Below, piece after piece: positions 26,017 to 35,600 of a DNA stretch of 42,094 bases; the stretch's first letter is position 1, and every line of letters starts with the position of its first letter. The notes under the pieces were generated by a model. The model was not told the origin of the DNA and did no database searches. It saw only the letters and a program-made list of their open reading frames with translations. Source of the DNA: a bacterium. Lineage in GTDB: Bacteria > Joyebacterota > Joyebacteria > Joyebacterales > Joyebacteraceae. A program made the position numbers and the translations under genes. The stretch spans positions 1-42,094 of the forward strand of contig JALGZD010000026.1 of NCBI GenBank assembly GCA_025782395.1. The letters are read 5' to 3'.

Positions 26017-26376
26017 ATGAAGAAAGTCGTTATCATTCCCGCAGCCGTACTCCTTCTCATCCTCGTGGCCTTCGCCACAACGGGCGCATACCGCGTCCCT
26101 ACGCTTGAGATCGAGTTCGTCAAGGAGCGGCCGGCGGTCGTCGCGAGCGTGGAGTACACCGTTGATGGACTGACGTGTCGCGGCAAGTCGCGGGGCTTCG
26201 CCGGAATGATCAGCGGAGTTGAAGGTGTCGTCAGCCTCACAACGTACGTTCGCACCAATACGGCGATCGTGGAATATGATCCCGCTCTCACGAATCCGGT
26301 TGAGATCGAGACGGCATTCGAGGGACCGATCATCCACGAGGGCGAGGAAGACTTCCTGTTCAAGGCCAAGAAGTAG
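26017..26376 (+). CDS. membrane-anchored HMA (MerP-like) domain protein with single cysteine
   Basis: 119 residues. AAGAGGT lies upstream of the ATG. Residues 4-25 form a signal/anchor helix. Residues 45-105 match the ferredoxin-like heavy-metal-associated fold: VEYTVDGLTCRGKSRGFAGMISGVEGV and TAIVEYDP. Where GMTCxxC is expected the sequence is GLTCRGK, so only one of the two metal-binding cysteines remains. It could bind metal with another ligand, act as a redox or thiol partner of the adjacent polyferredoxin, or be a structural relic. Confidence 0.78.
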   Translation: MKKVVIIPAAVLLLILVAFATTGAYRVPTLEIEFVKERPAVVASVEYTVDGLTCRGKSRGFAGMISGVEGVVSLTTYVRTNTAIVEYDPALTNPVEIETAFEGPIIHEGEEDFLFKAKK

Positions 26377-26386
26377 GCCGCGACCG

Positions 26387-26415
26387 TTGACAGGATGCCC
26401 GATGATGAGTAGATT
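26387..26415 (+). promoter_or_regulatory. promoter of the tmRNA gene
   Basis: TTGACA (26387-26392), 17-bp spacer, TAGATT (26410-26415). The start would be near 26422, about 40 nt upstream of the first copy of the tmRNA 5' end. Confidence 0.75.
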
Positions 26416-26463
26416 TAGAGGTGTAGGGTCTGATCAGGCCACGCTCATTGAAAGTCGAAGATG

Positions 26464-26623
26464 GGGGCGATCTGGCTTCGACGGGGACGAGAGAAGCCCG
26501 GATGGCATGCCGAGGTCCCGTTACCTCGTAAAACAGGCGGGAAGGGGCGATCTGGCTTCGACGGGGACGAGAGAAGCCCGGATGGCATGCCGAGGTCCCG
26601 TTACCTCGTAAAACAGGCGGGAA
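26464..26623 (+). repeat. 80-bp exact tandem duplication of the tmRNA 5' domain
   Basis: 26464-26543 and 26544-26623 are identical, beginning GGGGCGATCTGGCTTCGACG and ending AAAACAGGCGGGAA. The unit covers the acceptor 5' strand, the D-arm analogue, the start of helix 2 and pseudoknot 1, and stops just before the tag-coding region. The upstream copy is preceded by an extra G and so offers the full 7-bp acceptor strand GGGGGCG. The downstream copy is preceded by A. Confidence 0.95.
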
Positions 26624-26901
26624 CTTTTCAACTGCCGACTACACACCGGCATACGCCTGCTAACTAAGGCAGACGTCGTCCCACCCGGTCTTGCTCGTGG
26701 GGTCGGGATGGGGCGTCGCTCACACGAGCTGGCTTCCAAACTGTGTTGCTGGGTGAGGGAGCGAGATCTTACAGCGACTGGCCCGACCGGTATCCTGCCC
26801 TTTGGAGACCGGACGGGTGAGATCCAAACAAAGGGACAAGCATGTAGAGATCCGAGTGGAGCCGTTTTCGGACGCGGGTTCGATTCCCGCCGCCTCCACC
26901 A
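26543..26901 (+). ncRNA. ssrA: transfer-messenger RNA
   Basis: The 359-nt unit is of normal tmRNA length. The 5' GGGGCGATCTGGCTTCGACG and the TGCCGAGG ... CCTCGTAAAA pseudoknot-1 strands are present. The 3' tRNA-like domain reads GGACGCGGGTTCGATTCCCG and ends GCCTCCACCA. The acceptor 3' strand CGCCTCC (26891-26897) pairs with 26543-26549 except at the terminal A. The tag frame is probably GCC GAC TAC ACA CCG GCA TAC GCC TGC TAA (26634-26663), giving ADYTPAYAC, with the stop in the loop of a CTGC/GCAG hairpin. The resume codon is inferred, and ACT at 26631 is possible. If processing instead uses 26463, the RNA would be 439 nt with two 5' domains. Confidence 0.93.
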
Positions 26902-26910
26902 TGTATGGAG

Positions 26911-26944
26911 AAGGCCCCGACCGCTTGGCGGTCGGGGCCTTCCC
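26911..26944. terminator. bidirectional hairpin between tmRNA and the convergent gene
   Basis: A 14-bp GC-rich stem (GAAGGCCCCGACCG with CGGTCGGGGCCTTC) and a 5-6 nt loop lie 10 nt after the tmRNA 3' end and 27 nt beyond the stop of the convergent gene. There is no T-run on either strand. It probably ends both transcripts or protects their 3' ends. Confidence 0.65.
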
Positions 26945-26970
26945 TCTGTGTGCTCCGGCAAACCCGGGAT

Positions 26971-27498
26971 CTAGCGATACAGGGACTTGATGGCAGTCCA
27001 GGTCTGCTGCTCGACGGCTGTGACAACAACGTCGATGTAGCCGGTCACGTAGTGAGGCTCGGCGCCGTAGAGGTCGCCCCAGAGCTCCCACTGAATCTGC
27101 GTACCGGTCATGACAGCCGGGAGAGTGACGTCGACCCAGACGTCGGTGCCCTCGGTGCTGTAGATCTCACCGTAGCCGCCATCGTTGTCTGCCCAGAGGG
27201 CGGTCGGGACCGTCGGCCACACGGTCATCGTCCAGCTTGGACGACCGGTGGCGATGAACGTGTAGCCCATTGAGGCTTGGTTCGCGGAGGTACCCGCACC
27301 GAAGGGGAAGTGAATCTCAACATTCGTGATCCACTCAGCGTCCGGTGATGCATTCTGAACGAAGAACGTAAACATGTAGGTATTACCAGGACTCACCATG
27401 GTCGGTGAAAGCAACGTGACGGTAGCGTTGCCGATGTCGCGGGCCGCGACCGGGACGGTGAGTGCCAGGACGAGAAGAACAATAGCGAGTGTCTTCAT
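26971..27498 (-). CDS. small exported protein with WTAIKSLYR tail
   Basis: 175 residues. TAAAGGATC directly precedes the ATG. A signal peptide (residues 2-19, ending ARD) is followed by an all-beta, Ig-like domain (about 22-155) with no recognised family. The residues NVEIHFPFG and GSWTMTVWP-like strands resemble CARDB/DUF11-type domains. It ends VEQQTWTAIKSLYR, the same tail as the beta-helix protein and the protein at 39.9 kb. A near-consensus promoter 170 bp upstream suggests good expression. Confidence 0.82.
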   Translation of the reverse strand: MKTLAIVLLVLALTVPVAARDIGNATVTLLSPTMVSPGNTYMFTFFVQNASPDAEWITNVEIHFPFGAGTSANQASMGYTFIATGRPSWTMTVWPTVPTALWADNDGGYGEIYSTEGTDVWVDVTLPAVMTGTQIQWELWGDLYGAEPHYVTGYIDVVVTAVEQQTWTAIKSLYR

Positions 27499-27678
27499 GA
27501 TCCTTTATCCCTTCTGCTTGTGAGGATGGCGGTGACAAGGAAAAAACACTGTTTGGCAGTTGATCGGGGGGCTACCTCCCTTCAATCAGGCGGCGCTCCG
27601 GCAGCTGTGGGAGAGATGAGAAGACCGTCGGGCGCAGCGAAACATACTGGTGAAACCGACCCTCCTGAGGACAAACCA

Positions 27679-27707
27679 ATAATACCACCACGCTACTCTG
27701 TCGTCAA
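27679..27707 (-). promoter_or_regulatory. promoter of the small exported protein gene
   Basis: On the minus strand: TTGACG (27707-27702), 17-bp spacer, TATTAT (27684-27679). The start is near 27672, giving a leader of about 173 nt. With the plus-strand promoter at 27778 it forms a divergent pair. The rest of 27499-27949 holds only leader sequence, with no ORF supported. Confidence 0.7.
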
Positions 27708-27777
27708 GTGTGTTTCCGGCTGAATGTGGCAAAGCATGGGTACATCGTGACCTACGCAGCAGGGTGAGGAAGCCTGC

Positions 27778-27806
27778 TTGATTCAGCCCCGGGTGCGTGA
27801 TAGTAT
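27778..27806 (+). promoter_or_regulatory. promoter of the metallo-beta-lactamase-fold gene
   Basis: TTGATT (27778-27783), 17-bp spacer, TAGTAT (27801-27806). The start would be near 27813, with a 137-nt leader before the ATG at 27950. Confidence 0.6.
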
Positions 27807-27949
27807 GCAAATTGGTAGTCTTCCCTGTTCGGGAGCGATCCCGCCGCTTCGGCATGGTCGTTCCAATCGCCGACAGATGTTGCTCTTAGCGGCCCGGGCG
27901 GCTCCTTGGGGAGGCAGCGGAGAAACCGGGCTTCGTTCGGGGGGTATGA

Positions 27950-28789
27950 ATGCATCTCGGTGACGTCACGCTGACCGTGCTCAAGGCGGAGACATTCCTG
28001 TACGATGGAGGGGCGATGTTCGGCGTCGTGCCCCGCGTGATCTGGGACAGGCTTCTGGAGCCCGACGAGCAGAACCGGATCCGACTCGCTATCACACCGC
28101 TTCTCATCACTACCCCCGATTCAAAGATCCTCGTCGACACCGGATTCGGGACACGGCTGAGCAAGAAAGAGCGTAGGGTTTTCGGACTGGGAGAAGGCAA
28201 CGATGTAGAGTCGGCGCTCGCGGCCGTTGGAGTCGAGCCGGAGGAGATAGACACAGTTGTCCTGACGCATCTTCACATCGACCACGCGGGCGGGGCGACT
28301 GGAAACGATGGCGACAAGGTGGTCCCGGCGTTTCCAAACGCGCGGTATCTTGTGCACGAACTCGAGTGGGAGGACGGTCTCGAACCGAACGCCATGAGCG
28401 CTGCTGCGTACCGGCGTGACGACTACGTGCCACTGATGGAGGCGGGGGTCCTCGAGCTCATCGGTGACGAACGAGACCTGGGCCATGGAGTGACAACGGT
28501 CCTGACCGGCGGGCACTGCCGCGGCCACATCATGGTTGTCATCGAGACGCCTTCGGGAACCGCCGTCTACCCCGCCGACCTCATTCCAAGCAGGCATCAT
28601 TTTCGCGCAGCGTATGTGGCCGGCGTGGATCTCTTCCCTCTGGATGTCGTCGAGCAGAAGATGCAGCTTCTGGAGGCGGCAGCGCGTGAGGACTGGATCC
28701 TGATCCTCGACCACGACCCCGATGGAGCGGTCGGTCGTGTGGTCGAGGTGGAAAGCGGAAGATACCGTTTCGAGGAACTGCCGGACTGA
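27950..28789 (+). CDS. metallo-beta-lactamase-fold hydrolase
   Basis: 279 residues. GGGGGG lies a few bases upstream of the ATG. The metal-binding signature is LTHLHIDHAGG, with further ligands expected in GGHCRGH (His) and the YPADLIPSRHH segment. The N-terminus (GAMFGVVPRVIWDRLLEPDEQNR...) resembles the quorum-quenching lactonase/MBL-fold subgroup that carries a bulky MFG..P loop. The substrate, such as a lactone or other ester, is unknown. It is cytoplasmic, with no signal peptide. Its stop codon lies in the first copy of a 37-bp tandem repeat. Confidence 0.88.
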   Translation: MHLGDVTLTVLKAETFLYDGGAMFGVVPRVIWDRLLEPDEQNRIRLAITPLLITTPDSKILVDTGFGTRLSKKERRVFGLGEGNDVESALAAVGVEPEEIDTVVLTHLHIDHAGGATGNDGDKVVPAFPNARYLVHELEWEDGLEPNAMSAAAYRRDDYVPLMEAGVLELIGDERDLGHGVTTVLTGGHCRGHIMVVIETPSGTAVYPADLIPSRHHFRAAYVAGVDLFPLDVVEQKMQLLEAAAREDWILILDHDPDGAVGRVVEVESGRYRFEELPD

Positions 28790-28858
28790 TGGCTGCTGGA
28801 CAATCGGCTACGAGCCACGACACTGATGGCTGCTGGACAATCGGCTACGAGCCACGAC
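28785..28858. repeat. 37-bp perfect tandem duplication
   Basis: 28785-28821 and 28822-28858 are identical (ACTGATGGCTGCTGGAC...). The first copy contains the TGA stop of the hydrolase gene, so the second repeats the gene end into the intergenic space before the butyrate kinase gene. Confidence 0.95.
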
Positions 28859-28907
28859 GGCGGCAGGGCTGCACTCGGACGATCTTGAGCGACCAAGAGG
28901 AGATGAC

Positions 28908-29987
28908 ATGTCGGCAAACGAGAGGATCCTCGTTCTGAACCCCGGATCAACGACGACGAAGGTAGCGATCTTCGAGGGCGAGAAGTGCATTCTTGAGGAC
29001 ACGATCAGGCACAGCAAGGAGGATCTCGCGCAGTTTGAGCATGTCTCAGAGCAGCGAGACTACAGGGAGTCGCTGATCCTCGCTTTCCTCTCGGAGCACG
29101 GGATAGCCCTCGATTCACTCGACGGGACGGTGGGCAGGGGCGGGCTTATGCGGCCGATCAAGAGCGGAACCTATGCCGTGAACGATGCGATGCTCGAGGA
29201 CCTTGAGAACTGCTATCTCGGCGAGCATGCGTCGAATCTCGGCGCGGCACTGGCGTATGAGACCGCTCGTGAGGCGGGTGTGCCCGCATTTGTCGTGGAC
29301 CCCGTTGTCGTGGACGAGATGAACCCCCTGGCGCGGTTCTCGGGCGTGCCCGAACTCCCGCGCACGAGCATAGCCCACGCCCTCAACATCAAGGCAACCG
29401 CCAGACGCGTCGCGAGTGAGATGGGGCGCGAGCTCTCGGGACTCAACCTTATCTTCGCGCACATGGGAGGCGGCACGAGTGTCGTGGCGATTCGGCAGGG
29501 GAAGATGACAGACGTCAGCGGCGGCATTTCGGCGGGTCCCTTCACGCCCGAGCGAGCGGGCAGCGTTCCTATTCTGGAACTCGTTGACATGTGTTTCTCC
29601 GGTGACTTTGCTGAGGCTGAGGTGAAGAAAAAGCTGATGGGTGGCGGCGGTCTTGTCGCGTATCTGGGCACGAACGATGCGCGCGAGGTAGAGAAAAGAA
29701 TCCACGCGGGAGACAAAGAGGCGGAACTCGTGATGGATGCCATGATCTATCAGATCGCGAAGGAGATCGGAGCCATGGCGACGGTGCTGGAGGGCAAGGT
29801 CGACGCCGTGATTATGACCGGGGGGCTTGCGAACTCCGAGTACATCATGGGTCGACTCGCGGATCGTGTCGGTTTCATCGGCAAGATCGTGATAGCGCCG
29901 GGCGAGGACGAGCTGGAGGCGCTGGCGCTCGGCTGTCTGCGCGTTCTGAGGGGCGAGGAAGAGGCGCTCGAGTATCCTGGGGGATGA
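28908..29987 (+). CDS. buk: butyrate kinase
   Basis: 359 residues, normal length for the ASKHA-fold acetokinase family. It interconverts butyrate plus ATP with butyryl phosphate. Blocks seen are [62 protein letters not shown] and [15 protein letters not shown] and the NPGSTTTK start distinguish it from acetate kinase. No phosphotransbutyrylase gene is adjacent, so the pathway direction cannot be judged. It may also act on branched short-chain acids. The stop lies one base before the tdk start. Confidence 0.93.
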   Translation: MSANERILVLNPGSTTTKVAIFEGEKCILEDTIRHSKEDLAQFEHVSEQRDYRESLILAFLSEHGIALDSLDGTVGRGGLMRPIKSGTYAVNDAMLEDLENCYLGEHASNLGAALAYETAREAGVPAFVVDPVVVDEMNPLARFSGVPELPRTSIAHALNIKATARRVASEMGRELSGLNLIFAHMGGGTSVVAIRQGKMTDVSGGISAGPFTPERAGSVPILELVDMCFSGDFAEAEVKKKLMGGGGLVAYLGTNDAREVEKRIHAGDKEAELVMDAMIYQIAKEIGAMATVLEGKVDAVIMTGGLANSEYIMGRLADRVGFIGKIVIAPGEDELEALALGCLRVLRGEEEALEYPGG

Positions 29988-29988
29988 C

Positions 29989-30564
29989 ATGAGGGATCTT
30001 CACGATATGGGTTGGATAGAGGTGATCTGCGGCAGCATGTTCTCGGGCAAGAGCGAGGAGCTCATCCGCCGTCTGAGGAGAGCGAAGATCGCCAAACAAC
30101 GGGTGGTGACCTTCAAACCCGCCATAGACGACAGATACGATGAGGACAGCATAGTCTCCCACGACGATCGCCGGATCGAGTCGATCCGGGTGAAAGGCGC
30201 CGCTGAGATACTCGACTACGTGGATGAGACCACAGACGTTGTCGGCATCGACGAGGGCCAGTTCATGGGCAAGGAGCTTCCTGCCGTCTGCGAGCAGCTG
30301 GCGGACAGGGGTATCCGGGTCATCGTCGCGGGCCTCGACCAGGACTACCTCGGGAGGCCGTTCGAGCCGATTCCGCAGCTCCTTGCGGTCGCGGAGTATA
30401 TAACGAAGACGCTCGCGGTATGCATGAAGTGCGGCAGGCCCGCGAACCGAACACAGAGGATCATCAAGAGTGATGAGCGCGTCATCGTTGGTGCCTCCGA
30501 GACGTATGAGGCGCGGTGCAGGGCCTGCTTTGATCCCGGGGAAACCGAATCCGAACACGTCTAG
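29989..30564 (+). CDS. tdk: thymidine kinase (type II)
   Basis: 191 residues. It phosphorylates thymidine in the salvage pathway. The P-loop is [14 protein letters not shown], the catalytic carboxylate is in GIDEGQF, and a zinc ribbon is formed by CMKCG and CRACF. The ATG at 29989 follows the butyrate kinase stop by one base. A second ATG at 30007 would give a start closer to the family norm ([12 protein letters not shown]). Confidence 0.96.
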   Translation: MRDLHDMGWIEVICGSMFSGKSEELIRRLRRAKIAKQRVVTFKPAIDDRYDEDSIVSHDDRRIESIRVKGAAEILDYVDETTDVVGIDEGQFMGKELPAVCEQLADRGIRVIVAGLDQDYLGRPFEPIPQLLAVAEYITKTLAVCMKCGRPANRTQRIIKSDERVIVGASETYEARCRACFDPGETESEHV

Positions 30565-30636
30565 CGCGAGTTCCGACCACAAGTTAGAGGTGTTGCCGGC
30601 TGCCGCGTCCTTCAAGGGGGATGCGGCGGTTTTGCG

Positions 30637-30665
30637 TTGCCGGACGGTCACAGGGGGAATATACT
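30637..30665 (+). promoter_or_regulatory. promoter of the yggS-mltG cluster
   Basis: TTGCCG (30637-30642), 17-bp spacer, TATACT (30660-30665). The start would be near 30672, about 40 nt before the yggS start. Confidence 0.6.
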
Positions 30666-30712
30666 ATATGGTTCTATGACTCGCGACCGGAGCCGTCCAA
30701 GAGGTGAGAGCT

Positions 30713-31396
30713 GTGGCGATACGGGAGAACGTCCGTGACGTGAAGGAACGCATTGCTCGAGCCGCAGAGCGGGTCCTCAGGGACCCCGCGGATATCAAGC
30801 TCGTGGCCGTTACGAAGACAGTTGGGATTCCCCGCATCGTGGAGGCCATAGAGGCCGGCGTCAGCTGCGTAGGTGAGAATCGGATTCAGGAAGCAGCGCG
30901 CAAGTTGCCGGAGCTGCCCCCGGTTGAGAAACACCTCGTGGGGCATCTGCAGACAAACAAGGTCAAGGCTGCACTCGAGCTCTTCGACGTCATCGAATCG
31001 GTCGATAGTGTGCGTCTTGCTCGGGAGATATCGACTCGCTGTGCGGCCACCGGGTCGGAGGCGAGTGTGCTCATAGAGGTCAACACGTCCGGTGAGGAGT
31101 CGAAGTTCGGACTCGAGCCGGACGATGTACTCGAAGCGCTCGATGAGATGTCTACTCTGCCCGGGCTCAAGGTGGCGGGGCTCATGACCGTGGGATCTTT
31201 CCTTCCGGATCCCGACGATGTCAGACCCTGCTTCAGGATGCTCAGGGGAATCCGGGACGAGATCGAGGAGCGGGTGATTCCCGGTGTGGCGATGGATCAC
31301 CTCTCGATGGGCATGACGAACGACTTCGAGGTGGCAATCGAAGAGGGCGCCACGATGGTCAGAGTCGGAAGAGCCATTTTTGGAGGACGAGGATAG
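30713..31396 (+). CDS. yggS: PLP homeostasis protein YggS/PLPBP
   Basis: 227 residues from the GTG at 30713, which has GAGGTG 6 nt upstream. The GTG at 30704 would sit directly against that site. The family carries PLP on a lysine but has no known enzymatic reaction, and it maintains vitamin B6 and amino-acid balance. PLP Lys35 is in LVAVTKTV. Other blocks are GENRIQEA, HLVGHLQTNKVK, VLIEVNTSGEESKFGL, GLMTVG and LSMGMTNDFEVAIEEGATMVRVG. As in many bacteria it precedes yggT. Confidence 0.94.
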   Translation: MAIRENVRDVKERIARAAERVLRDPADIKLVAVTKTVGIPRIVEAIEAGVSCVGENRIQEAARKLPELPPVEKHLVGHLQTNKVKAALELFDVIESVDSVRLAREISTRCAATGSEASVLIEVNTSGEESKFGLEPDDVLEALDEMSTLPGLKVAGLMTVGSFLPDPDDVRPCFRMLRGIRDEIEERVIPGVAMDHLSMGMTNDFEVAIEEGATMVRVGRAIFGGRG

Positions 31397-31400
31397 ACAA

Positions 31401-31703
31401 ATGTTCGTTGCCGGTAACTTCCTGGCTGCTGTCGCAGCGATCCTGAACATTGTCCTCAGGATCTACTCGTACTGTGTGTTGGCAGCAGTGATCGTCTCCT
31501 GGGTAGCACCGCGCTCGGTGCATCCAGCCATTATTTTTCTGAGAAGCATAACGGAGCCGATCTTCTACCGCATACGCCGCGCGCTTCCGTTTCTGTATCA
31601 GTCGGGCATCGATTTCACTCCTATCGTAGTCTTCTTCGGAATCGGGCTTGTGAGAATGTTCGTGGTATCGACGCTCTATCAGGCGGCAGCGCGACTTCAG
31701 TAG
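31401..31703 (+). CDS. yggT: YggT-family membrane protein
   Basis: 100 residues from the ATG at 31401, with GAGGA upstream. An upstream TTG at 31380 would overlap yggS. Two hydrophobic spans (about 5-35 and 65-95) flank the conserved WVAPRSVHPAIIFLRSITEPIFYRIRRALP segment. The family is linked to cell envelope and osmotic functions and sits next to yggS in division-associated clusters. The exact role is unknown. Confidence 0.92.
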   Translation: MFVAGNFLAAVAAILNIVLRIYSYCVLAAVIVSWVAPRSVHPAIIFLRSITEPIFYRIRRALPFLYQSGIDFTPIVVFFGIGLVRMFVVSTLYQAAARLQ

Positions 31704-31799
31704 GCAGGAGAGCGCGGACACAAATCCGCAACGAGACACCTCTCGGCAACGAGAGGCCTCCGCATTTCAGCGGAAGACTTCGACATCGGAGGACGCACC

Positions 31800-32630
31800 A
31801 TGGTCAGGGGACTCACACTCACCGCAAAGATCGAGAAGGCTGTCGGCTACATAAGGAAGAAGAGCGAGATCAAGCCACAGGTGGCTGTCGTTCTCGGGAG
31901 CGGTCTCGGGAAGCTCACCAACCTGATGACCGTTGACGCCGTGATCCCGTTCGACAAGATCCCGTATTTCCCCAAGTCGGGTGTCGAAGGACACGCGGGC
32001 GAACTCGTGCTCGGCAGAATAGGTCGCAAGCGCGTCGCTCTCATGAACGGCCGTGTTCACTACTACGAAGGCTACACGATGCAGGAGGTCACCTTCCCGA
32101 TCCGTGTGCTGCGCGCGCTCGGAGCGAAGAAGCTGATCCTGACCTGCGCGGGCGGCGGCATGAACCCTCTGCAGAACAAGGGTGACATCATCGCCATCGT
32201 CGACCAGATCAACCTGACGGGCGACAATCCGCTCATCGGTGCGAACGACGACTCGCTCGGGACGCGCTTCCCGGATATGTCGCAGCCGTACGACAGGGAA
32301 TACGTCAAGCTGGCCGAGGAGATCGCGCTTGAGGAGCAAATCCCGCTCAAGAAGGGCGTCTTCGTCGGCGTAGCCGGTCCATGTCTCGAGACGGCAGCCG
32401 AGTATCGTTTCCTCCGTATGATCGGCGGAGACATAGTGAGCATGTCGATGGTCGCCGAGAACATCGTGGCCATCCACGGAAAGATGAGGGTAGTCGGGCT
32501 CGCCGTCGTTACGGATCTGTGTCTTCCGGATGCACTGGAACCGGCAAGCCACAAGGAGATCCTCAAGGTCGCGCGAGCGACCGAGCCTAAACTGACACAG
32601 CTTGTATTCAGGCTGATCGAGAAGATGTAG
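31800..32630 (+). CDS. purine nucleoside phosphorylase (PNP/MTAP family)
   Basis: 276 residues. GGAGG lies before the ATG. The enzyme cleaves (deoxy)guanosine or inosine with phosphate. The family signatures are VVLGSGLGKL (phosphate loop), EGHAGELVLG, MNGRVHYYEGYT, the phosphate/purine loop AGPCLETAAEYR, and GGDIVSMSMVAENIVA. LTCAGGGMN replaces the more usual TNAAGGLN. It belongs to the trimeric class. It occupies the place where division clusters often have sepF or divIVA. Confidence 0.92.
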   Translation: MVRGLTLTAKIEKAVGYIRKKSEIKPQVAVVLGSGLGKLTNLMTVDAVIPFDKIPYFPKSGVEGHAGELVLGRIGRKRVALMNGRVHYYEGYTMQEVTFPIRVLRALGAKKLILTCAGGGMNPLQNKGDIIAIVDQINLTGDNPLIGANDDSLGTRFPDMSQPYDREYVKLAEEIALEEQIPLKKGVFVGVAGPCLETAAEYRFLRMIGGDIVSMSMVAENIVAIHGKMRVVGLAVVTDLCLPDALEPASHKEILKVARATEPKLTQLVFRLIEKM

Positions 32631-32689
32631 AGGCTCTGCGCGACCGTGCCGGGGCATCCCGGCTCGAACGTCGGGGGCAAGGAACACAC

Positions 32690-35600
32690 ATGGGGTTCAG
32701 AGAGTTCCCAAGAAGCATGACGGCTCCCGAACTCGAGCGCGAGGTGCTTGAGTTCTGGGATGACGATCACATATTCGAACAGAGCGTAAGTGCCCGCGAG
32801 GGCGCCGAGCGCTTTGTTTTCTTTGAAGGTCCTCCCACCGCCAACGGGCATCCCGGAACTCATCACGTGCTCGCCAGAACCATCAAGGACATCGTCTGCC
32901 GCTACAAGACGATGTCCGGCTATCAGGTCGAGCGAAAGGCCGGTTGGGATACGCACGGTCTGCCCGTGGAGATCGAGGTGGAAAAGCAGCTCAACCTCGA
33001 GAGCAAGGAGGACATCGAGAAGCACGGCATCGGCAAGTTTGTGAAGCAATGCCACGAGAGCGTTTTCACCTACAAGGAAGAGTGGGACGAACTCACCAGA
33101 CGGATGGCGTACTGGGTCGACCTGACGGATCCGTACATCACGTGCTCGAACGACTACATCGAATCCATCTGGCACATCCTGAAACTGATGTGGGACCGCG
33201 GTCTCATCTACCAGGAGCACAAGATACTCCCGTACTGTCCGCGGTGTGGAACACCGCTATCGAGTCACGAGGTGGCACAGGGTTACGCAGATACGGAGGA
33301 CCCTTCGATCTTCGTCAGGATGAAGCTCAAGGGACAGAAAGCTACCTCGTTCCTTGTCTGGACGACCACACCCTGGACACTCATCTCCAACGTTGCCGTC
33401 GCTGTCGCGCCGGATGAGACCTACGTCGTGGTCGACAACGGCGAGGAAAAGCTGATCCTTGCCGAGGCGCTGCTCTCTGTGCTGGAAAGCAGCGATGGCT
33501 CCGGCGGGGGGGAAGGGCAGAGCGACGACGGAGCTGCCGGCGAAGATTGCGCTTGGGAAGTCGTGGAAAAGAAAAAGGGCGCGGATCTCCTGGGAACCGA
33601 GTACGAGCCGCTCTTCAGCTTTGTCCCGTTCGACGAACGGGGTCACTACGTGATTGCAGGTGACTTCGTCACGCTGGAGGAGGGGACCGGCATCGTGCAC
33701 ATCGCTCCGGCATTCGGCGAGGATGACAACCGTGTCGGCAAGGAGAACGCTCTGCCGTTCCTGCAGCCGGTAGATGGCACAGGGGCGTTCACGGACGAGA
33801 TAACGCCGTGGGCCGGCATGTTCATCAAGGACGCCGATCTTCTCATCATTGAAGACCTCAAGGCGCGGGGGCTCCTGTACAAACGGAGCACCGTGGTTCA
33901 CACGTATCCGTTCTGCTGGCGGTGTGATTCCCCTCTTGTCTACTACGCCCGGAACTCATGGTACCTCAGGACGACTCAGTTCAAGGACGCGATGATAGAG
34001 AACAACCGTGCCATCCACTGGCACCCGAAGGAGATAGGTCTCAACCGTCTCGGTGACTGGCTCGAGAACAACGTGGACTGGGCCATCTCGCGCGACCGGT
34101 ACTGGGGCACGCCCCTCAACGTCTGGATCTGTGACGAGTGTGGAGCGATGGACTCCGTGGGCAGCATCGAGGAGCTGAAGGATCGAGCGGTTGAGCTGCC
34201 GGAGGGCGAGCTCGATCTTCACAAACCCATGATCGACAGTGTGCGTCTCAAGTGCCGGAAGTGTGAAGGCTCGATGACCAGAACGCCCGAGGTGATCGAC
34301 TGCTGGTTCGACACCGGTAGCATGCCGTACGCGCAGTGGCACTGGCCGTTCGAGAACACCGAGAAGTTCGACAGGAACTTCCCGGCCGACTTCATCGCTG
34401 AGGGAGTGGATCAGACCAGAGGCTGGTTCTACTCACTGCTCGCCATTTCGACGATCGTCTCAGGCACCTCGTCATTCAAGCGCTGTCTCGTGAACGACAT
34501 GGTGCTCGACAAGAACGGCAAGAAGATGAGCAAGCGCATCGGCAACATCGTCAATTCGATGGAGACAATGGAGAAGGACGGGGCCGACGCTCTCAGGTGG
34601 TATCTGATGGCAACCAGCTCGCCTTGGGTCCCGACACGATTTGATTCGGCCGGCGTGACCGAGACGGCAAGCAAAGTGGTAGGAACGTTCCGCAACACCT
34701 ACGGTTTCTTCTCCCTCTATGCGAACATCGATCGATTCGATGTCGCCGAGCATGATGTGCCGCTCTCCGAACGGCCGACGATGGACTGGTGGATCCTGTC
34801 CCGCCTCTATTCGACCGTGGCCGCCGTCACTCTGGCCATGGAGAGCTACGACATCACCAAGGCCGTCCGCAGACTCCAGCAGTTCGTGCTCGAGGACGTA
34901 TCCAACTGGTACGTGCGGCTCTCGAGAGCGAGGTTCTGGAAAGGAGAGATGGACGAGGACAAGCGTGCAGCCTATGCGACGCTTTTCAGTGTCCTCCTGA
35001 CGACGTCGAGAATGATGGCGCCGTTCGCACCACTCATCTCGGAGGCCATCTATCGGAGTCTCTGTGAGGGCGCCGAAGGCGAGGTCATGGCTCGCGTGCA
35101 CGGATGCGTGGCAGACAGCGTGCACCTGGGCACGTTCCCGTCTGTTCCTGACGGTATCATAGATGAGAAGCTCGAGACCGACATGGGGTTGGCGAGAGCG
35201 ATCGTTGTTCTTGGGCGAGCCGCAAGGAACGTCTCCGGCGTCAAGGTGCGGCAGCCGCTTTCCAGAATCCTTGTCTCTGGTGTTCCCGGGTCATCCAGGT
35301 CCGGTGTCGAGGCGCTCGGGAATCTGATTCTGGCAGAGCTCAATGTCAAGTGCCTGGAGTGGGCCGAAGCAGGCACACTGGCGACACTCAAGGCATCACC
35401 GATCTTCCCGGTTCTTGGGCCGAAACACGGGAAGAACGTCAATCAGGTTGCGGAAGCCATCCGCGCGCTTGCGGAGAAAGATGTGAATGCTCTCGCAGGC
35501 GGCGGGAGCGTCAGCGTGGCGCTGGGTGAGGAGACGGTTGTCGTCGAGGCCGGTGATGTGGAGATAGCGGCAGAACCGCGGCCCGGACTGGCCGTGCAGG

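Noticed and set aside
32631-32689. T-box or riboswitch before ileS
   Set aside because: The gap is only 59 bp, with no T-box sequence or specifier hairpin, and pnp is directly upstream.
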